From Phytopseudomonas punonensis (GTDB taxonomy: Bacteria; Pseudomonadota; Gammaproteobacteria; Pseudomonadales; Pseudomonadaceae): a stretch of DNA of 64,000 bases. The notes beneath the pieces are model-generated. The model ran no database searches and was not told the DNA's origin. It was given only the letters and a program-made list of their open reading frames with translations. The stretch lies in contig NZ_FRBQ01000003.1 of NCBI RefSeq assembly GCF_900142655.1, positions 250,060 to 314,059 on the forward strand, given 5' to 3'. The position numbers and the translations under genes are program-made. Below, piece by piece: positions 59,942 to 64,000 of this stretch (position 1 is the first letter of the stretch; each line of letters begins with the position of its first letter).

Positions 59942-61060
59942 ATGAAGCGACTGGCCGGACTTTCCGCACTTGCTCTGATCATCACCAGCACAGGTGGCTG
60001 TGGCTGGATCTGGGGCGAAAATGGCTACTTCCGCGACCGCGGCAGTGACTACCTGACCGCACGGCAGACGGCGCCGATGAAGCTGCCAGCCGACGTCGAG
60101 GCCAAGCGCCTTGATCCTCTGTTGCCGGTTCCCCAGCAGATTCGCGACAGCGACGCCAAGGGCGAATACGAAGTGCCGCGTCCGCAGGCGCTCGCCGTCA
60201 GCGATAACGTCAGCGAATTCAGCATGCAGAACAGCGGCGACTCCAGCTGGCTGGTCGCCCAGCGCGTACCGGCTGAAGTCTGGCCAGGCGCGCGCCAGTT
60301 CTTCGAAGACGGCGGCTTCCGCATCGTCGACGAACGCCCGCAAACCGGCGAATTCAGCACCGACTGGCAGCGCTTCGATGCCCTGTCCAGCAGCATGCAG
60401 AGCCGCCTGACCGGCCGCGTCGGTGGCCTCGACAGCAACACTGAAACTCGTGTGCACGTGCGCCTCGAGCCAGGCGTGCAGCGCAATACCAGCGAAATCT
60501 TCGTGGTCACTGCGCAGCGTCCCGCTGGCAGCAGCACCGACGTACCGTTCACCGAACGTAGCGTCAATAAGACCCTCGACGCCGCACTGCTCGACGAACT
60601 GCAGGCGAGCCTGACCCGCAGCACAGAGCAGGGTGGTTCGGTTTCGCTGCTGGCCGGCCGCGACTTCGACGCACCGAACCGTGTAGCACTGTCCCAGGAT
60701 GGCAACGGCAACCCGGTGCTGAACCTGAGCACCGACTTCGACCGCGCCTGGTCCGGGGTTGGCCGCTCGCTGCGTATGGCTGACCTGCGCGTCGACGACA
60801 TCAACCGCACCCTGGGCGTCTACTACGTCAACCTGGCCGAAGGCCCGCAACGTAGCAACGAGAAGCCTGGCCTGTTCAAGCGCATGTTCGGCGGCTCGGA
60901 AGACAAAGAGGCCATCGAAGCACGCGCCGAGCGCTATCAGGTACGCCTGACTGCCGTGGGTGACACCGTGCAGGTGACCGTCGAGAAAGACATCAATACC
61001 GTGGCGCCGGCCGATGTGGCCCGCAAGGTGCTGGACATGATCCAGGAGAACCTCGGCTAG
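59942..61060 (+). CDS. bamC: Outer-membrane assembly lipoprotein BamC
   Basis: A 372-aa lipoprotein of the BAM complex. A lipobox-type segment (TSTGGC, about residues 16-21) is followed by the unstructured N-terminal region and two helix-grip domains. QNSGDSSWLVAQRVPAEVW and NVVSEF-like segments fit the family; the first residues after the Cys bind BamD. It follows dapA as in other gamma-proteobacteria. Confidence 0.88.
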   Translation: MKRLAGLSALALIITSTGGCGWIWGENGYFRDRGSDYLTARQTAPMKLPADVEAKRLDPLLPVPQQIRDSDAKGEYEVPRPQALAVSDNVSEFSMQNSGDSSWLVAQRVPAEVWPGARQFFEDGGFRIVDERPQTGEFSTDWQRFDALSSSMQSRLTGRVGGLDSNTETRVHVRLEPGVQRNTSEIFVVTAQRPAGSSTDVPFTERSVNKTLDAALLDELQASLTRSTEQGGSVSLLAGRDFDAPNRVALSQDGNGNPVLNLSTDFDRAWSGVGRSLRMADLRVDDINRTLGVYYVNLAEGPQRSNEKPGLFKRMFGGSEDKEAIEARAERYQVRLTAVGDTVQVTVEKDINTVAPADVARKVLDMIQENLG

Positions 61061-61085
61061 GCATTCCTGGCACGTGGTTGGCGAT

Positions 61086-61114
61086 AGGCGAAACCTCATG
61101 GGGTTTCGCCTTTT
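61086..61114 (+). terminator. Terminator of dapA-bamC
   Basis: AGGCGAAACC and GGTTTCGCCT form a 10-bp stem around TCATGG, followed by TTTT. It lies 25 nt after bamC. Confidence 0.87.
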
Positions 61115-61216
61115 CTTTTCACAGGCAGGGCGTTTCCCTGCCGACTTTCATAGCCGTGGATCGTCAGCCTTGACGCAGCGCGGCGCGACTTTCATGCGAC
61201 AAGGCGGAATCTCGAC

Positions 61217-62083
61217 ATGACCACACCTTCCCTGAGCCTGAAAAAAATCTATTCGGGCAAAGTCCGCGACCTCTACGAGATCGACGACAAGCGCATGCTG
61301 ATGGTCGCCACCGATCGCCTGTCGGCCTTCGACGTGATTCTCGAACAGCCGATTCCGGACAAGGGCAAGATTCTTACCGCCATCTCCAACTTCTGGTTCG
61401 ACAAGCTCGCTCATGTGGTGCCCAACCACTTCACGGGTGACCGCGTCGAAGACGTGGTGCCGGCTGCCGAGCTGCCGCTGGTCGAGGGCCGCGCGGTGGT
61501 TGCCAAACGCCTCAAGCCGGTTGCTGTGGAAGCCATCGTGCGCGGCTATATCGTCGGTTCCGGCTGGAAGGAGTACCAGAAGAGCGGCACCGTGTGCGGC
61601 ATTCAGCTGCCCGCTGGTTTGAAGGAAGCGGCTAAGCTGCCGCAACCGATCTTCACCCCGTCGACCAAGGCCGCCGTAGGCGACCATGATGAGAACATCA
61701 GCTTCGCCCAGTGCGAGGCGATCATTGGTACCGAACTGGCTGCCAAGGTGCGCGACACCTCCATTGCTCTGTACGTTGCGGCTGTGGAATACGCCGCCAC
61801 CCGCGGCATCATCATCGCCGACACCAAGTTCGAATTCGGCCTCGATGAAAACGGCGCCCTGACCCTGATGGACGAAGTGCTGACGCCTGACTCCAGCCGC
61901 TTCTGGCCTGCCGACAGCTACGCCGAAGGCACCAACCCGCCGAGCTTCGACAAGCAGTTCGTGCGCAACTGGCTGGAGTCCACCGGCTGGAACAAGGAGC
62001 CACCGGCCCCGGCCGTGCCGGCTGATGTCGCCCAGAAGACCGCCGACAAGTACCGCGAAGCGTTGACGCGTCTGACTGCCTGA
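61217..62083 (+). CDS. purC: SAICAR synthetase, long (Ade1-like) type
   Basis: A 288-aa ATP-dependent ligase joining aspartate to CAIR in purine synthesis. The start [16 protein letters not shown], the [18 protein letters not shown] loop and the C-terminal [20 protein letters not shown] are those of the longer form found in yeast and many beta-proteobacteria. P. aeruginosa carries the shorter form of about 236 aa at this slot, as I recall. Ribosome binding site upstream is weak. It may be the only copy, or a second one may exist elsewhere. Confidence 0.93.
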   Translation: MTTPSLSLKKIYSGKVRDLYEIDDKRMLMVATDRLSAFDVILEQPIPDKGKILTAISNFWFDKLAHVVPNHFTGDRVEDVVPAAELPLVEGRAVVAKRLKPVAVEAIVRGYIVGSGWKEYQKSGTVCGIQLPAGLKEAAKLPQPIFTPSTKAAVGDHDENISFAQCEAIIGTELAAKVRDTSIALYVAAVEYAATRGIIIADTKFEFGLDENGALTLMDEVLTPDSSRFWPADSYAEGTNPPSFDKQFVRNWLESTGWNKEPPAPAVPADVAQKTADKYREALTRLTA

Positions 62084-62231
62084 GGCCTCTCGCTGAGCGT
62101 TGACGTGTAGTGGCTGAGCAGGGCACGCCGTCCGGTCGGTCTGGCAGCTTGCGCGCTCGACCGCTACGCGCGCCGCTTTGAAGCCGTGATGAGGTCCAGG
62201 GTTCTGCCAGCATTAAAGGCCGCACGCCTGG

Positions 62232-62945
62232 TCAGAGTGCCTGCGAGATGAATCGCAAGCCCACTCCGGGCTCGGTCGCCAGCCAGCGCGGCGAGGCGGC
62301 GTTGTCCCCAAGGCGCTGGCGCAGTTTGCCGACCAGCACCCGTACGTAGTGCAGATCGTCGTCGTGCGCCTTGCCCCAGATCTCGCGCAAGATCTGCGGC
62401 TGTGTAACCACTCGGTCGCTGTTCTTCACCAGCAAGGCCAGCAGCGCATATTCCTTGCGCGCCAATTGCAGACGCTCGCCGCGCAGCAGCACATCCCGCC
62501 GGCCCAGGTCTATATGCAGCACGCCATCATCGTAGACAGTGGCCACACTTTTTTGTGTGTCGCTGTGACGCAGTAGCACGCGAATACGCGCCATCAGTTC
62601 GCGGGTGCCGAACGGCTTGGTCACGTAGTCGTTGGCTCCGGCGTCCAGGGCAGCCACCTTTTCCGTTTCGGCATCGCGCACCGTGAGCATGATGACGGGC
62701 ACCGCGCTCCATTCGCGTAGCTGTTTCAGCACTTGATGACCGTCCATGTCCGGCAGGCCTATGTCCAGCAGGATCAGGTCGGCGTTGTCCTGTGCCAGGC
62801 TCTGCAGGCCTGAGTGGCCATCTTCCGCCTGACGGACTTCGTAGCCCTGGGCACGCAGGCTGATGTCGAGCAGCCGCCTGATCTGCGGCTCATCGTCGAT
62901 GATCAGGATGCGTGTCTGGCTAGAGGAGGGTTCAATCGCCATCAT
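62232..62945 (-). CDS. kdpE: Potassium-responsive response regulator KdpE
   Basis: A 237-aa OmpR-family regulator. Receiver acidic pair IDDE, phospho-Asp in ILLDIGLPDMDGHQVL (about residue 60), switch Lys in YVTKPFGT, then a winged helix ending WLATEPGVGLRF, the typical KdpE finish. Its start overlaps the end of kdpD by 14 nt. It activates the kdpFABC potassium pump, which would lie to the right, outside the window. Confidence 0.9.
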   Translation of the reverse strand: MMAIEPSSSQTRILIIDDEPQIRRLLDISLRAQGYEVRQAEDGHSGLQSLAQDNADLILLDIGLPDMDGHQVLKQLREWSAVPVIMLTVRDAETEKVAALDAGANDYVTKPFGTRELMARIRVLLRHSDTQKSVATVYDDGVLHIDLGRRDVLLRGERLQLARKEYALLALLVKNSDRVVTQPQILREIWGKAHDDDLHYVRVLVGKLRQRLGDNAASPRWLATEPGVGLRFISQAL

Positions 62946-64000
62946 CGATTGCCTTTAGTGGACTGTCCGGCTCGGTCAGCGGGATGCTCAGGCGGATCAG
63001 CGTACCTTGGTCGCCTTCGCCGGAGAAGGCGCTGACGCTGCCGCCGTGGGCGCCGATCATGCCCTGGGCGATGGTCAGCCCCAGGCCGGTTCCCTGCTTG
63101 CCGCAGTCACCGCGCTCGATGCTGTAGAACATATCGAAGATCCGCCCGCGCTCCTCTTCGGCGATACCCGGGCCGCGGTCCTGTACGTCCAGCTGCAGGT
63201 GGCCGTCGACCTGCCTGGCGAATACCTGGATGCTTGCGCCGGCCGGCGAGAACTTGGCGGCGTTCTCCAGCACGTTGAACAGGCTCTGCTCGACCAGCGC
63301 CGGGTGTACCCATAGCGGCGGCAAGTCGGCGTCCAGCTGCAGGTCGACCACCACCTGCGGGCGATAACGGCGCAGGCGGCCGGTCGCTGAGCCGACCAGC
63401 TCGTCGACGCCGATCCAGCTGCGCTGCAGGGTCAGGCCCTCGTGGCCCAGGCGCGTCATGTCCAGCAGGTTCTGGATGTAACGGTCGAGGCGCTCGCCCT
63501 CCTGCTGGATGGTCTGCAACAGGCTGAGGCGATCTTCCTCATTCATCGCTGCCGAATAGCTGATCAGGCTACCGGCCGAACCCATCATCGCGGCCAGTGG
63601 CGAGCGCAGGTCGTGGGAAACCGACGAGAGCAAGGCCGAGCGTAGGCGTTCGGTTTCATTGTTGACCCGCGCCGCTTCTAGCTCCGCCACCAGCGTGGTA
63701 CGCAGCGCGGCCTGGGCGATGTCGGTACAGATAGCTTCGGCAAGGCGGCGGTTTTCGGTGCTCAGTTGCCGTTGCTCGGTGTTTTCCTGCAAACCGACGA
63801 CGCCGATTGCCTGATCGTTACCCAACAGCGGTATGAACCACCAGGCAGCGCCGGCCAGGGTTTGCGTGTGGCGGCCAGCTGGTTGCCCGTGGCTCAAGGC
63901 CCAATCGGCAGCGGCCCTGTCCAACTGGGCGAGCTGCAAGCCGTGTGGGGAGATCTGAGAGGCGCCGACCTGCAACATGGCCGTCGCCCCGAAGGCGCGC
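62932..64000 (-). CDS. kdpD: Sensor kinase KdpD, C-terminal part (cut by the window edge)
   Basis: At least 356 codons of the kinase; the frame remains open to the right edge, so the universal-stress-protein-like N-terminus and membrane segments are missing. Visible are the end of the GAF domain (GAAWWFIPLLGNDQAIGVVG), the HisKA box LLSSVSHDLRSPLAAMMGSA, and HATPase boxes ENAAKFSP, VQDRGPGIAEEE and GTGLGLTIAQGMIGAHGG. The pair kdpD-kdpE is translationally coupled. Confidence 0.9.
   Translation of the reverse strand, partial: RAFGATAMLQVGASQISPHGLQLAQLDRAAADWALSHGQPAGRHTQTLAGAAWWFIPLLGNDQAIGVVGLQENTEQRQLSTENRRLAEAICTDIAQAALRTTLVAELEAARVNNETERLRSALLSSVSHDLRSPLAAMMGSAGSLISYSAAMNEEDRLSLLQTIQQEGERLDRYIQNLLDMTRLGHEGLTLQRSWIGVDELVGSATGRLRRYRPQVVVDLQLDADLPPLWVHPALVEQSLFNVLENAAKFSPAGASIQVFARQVDGHLQLDVQDRGPGIAEEERGRIFDMFYSIERGDCGKQGTGLGLTIAQGMIGAHGGSVSAFSGEGDQGTLIRLSIPLTEPDSPLKAIDDGD

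Overview
The window is a chromosomal segment of a Pseudomonas. Coding density is high, GC is high, and the gene order closely follows the part of the P. aeruginosa chromosome that runs from dinB and gacS through pir, cysM, relA, mazG, purMN, hda, proS, oprD, aspS, ruvABC, tol-pal, queEC and nadA to dapA (synteny recalled from memory, not searched). Several departures (a coupled heme oxygenase, an added siderophore-type transport operon, a single ilvE gene beside tRNA-Lys, a long-type purC and kdpDE) show it is not P. aeruginosa itself. I cannot fix the species.

Layout. 1-8 kb: initiator tRNA-fMet, dinB with a near-perfect LexA box, two small genes, a heme oxygenase coupled to gacS, then a two-component pair at the pirRS position. 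8-15.5 kb: an iron/metallophore uptake block made of a TonB-dependent receptor, a SAM methyltransferase with a regulatory-type C-terminus, a periplasmic binding protein, two FecCD-type permeases and an ATPase. 15.7-31 kb: cysM-rlmD, relA, mazG, purMN with a DUF3108 gene, DUF2066, an AI-2E-type permease, hda, arsC-wrbA-DUF2069 and a YihY/BrkB protein. 31-41 kb: small conserved genes, a PilZ protein, a TlpA-like thioredoxin, acylphosphatase, proS, an OprD-family porin, HIT-slyX, a membrane-anchored cold-shock protein and dps. 41-53 kb: aspS, yebC/pmpR, ruvCAB, ybgC-tolQRAB-pal-cpoB and queEC. 53-64 kb: tRNA-Lys, ilvE, nadA, bepA, a TusA-like protein, bcp-gcvR, dapA-bamC, purC and kdpDE (kdpD runs off the right edge).

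The most consequential observation is that gacS, the sensor kinase that controls secondary metabolism and biofilm/virulence switching, carries an in-frame amber codon at 3912-3914. The frame stays open on both sides. The stop separates the HAMP/kinase part from the receiver (Asp717) and HPt (His864) domains. A heme oxygenase begins inside the gacS stop codon (GTGA overlap). It carries Lys and Tyr at the two positions that, from memory of mutagenesis work on P. aeruginosa HemO, favour alpha-biliverdin.

Most of the remainder is core housekeeping. Noncoding features include two tRNAs with recognisable promoters, a tRNA-Leu-like 3' fragment in front of yebC, a perfect 34-nt palindrome between relA and mazG, and about a dozen hairpin terminators. 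I saw no CRISPR array, insertion sequence, prophage or complete defence system.
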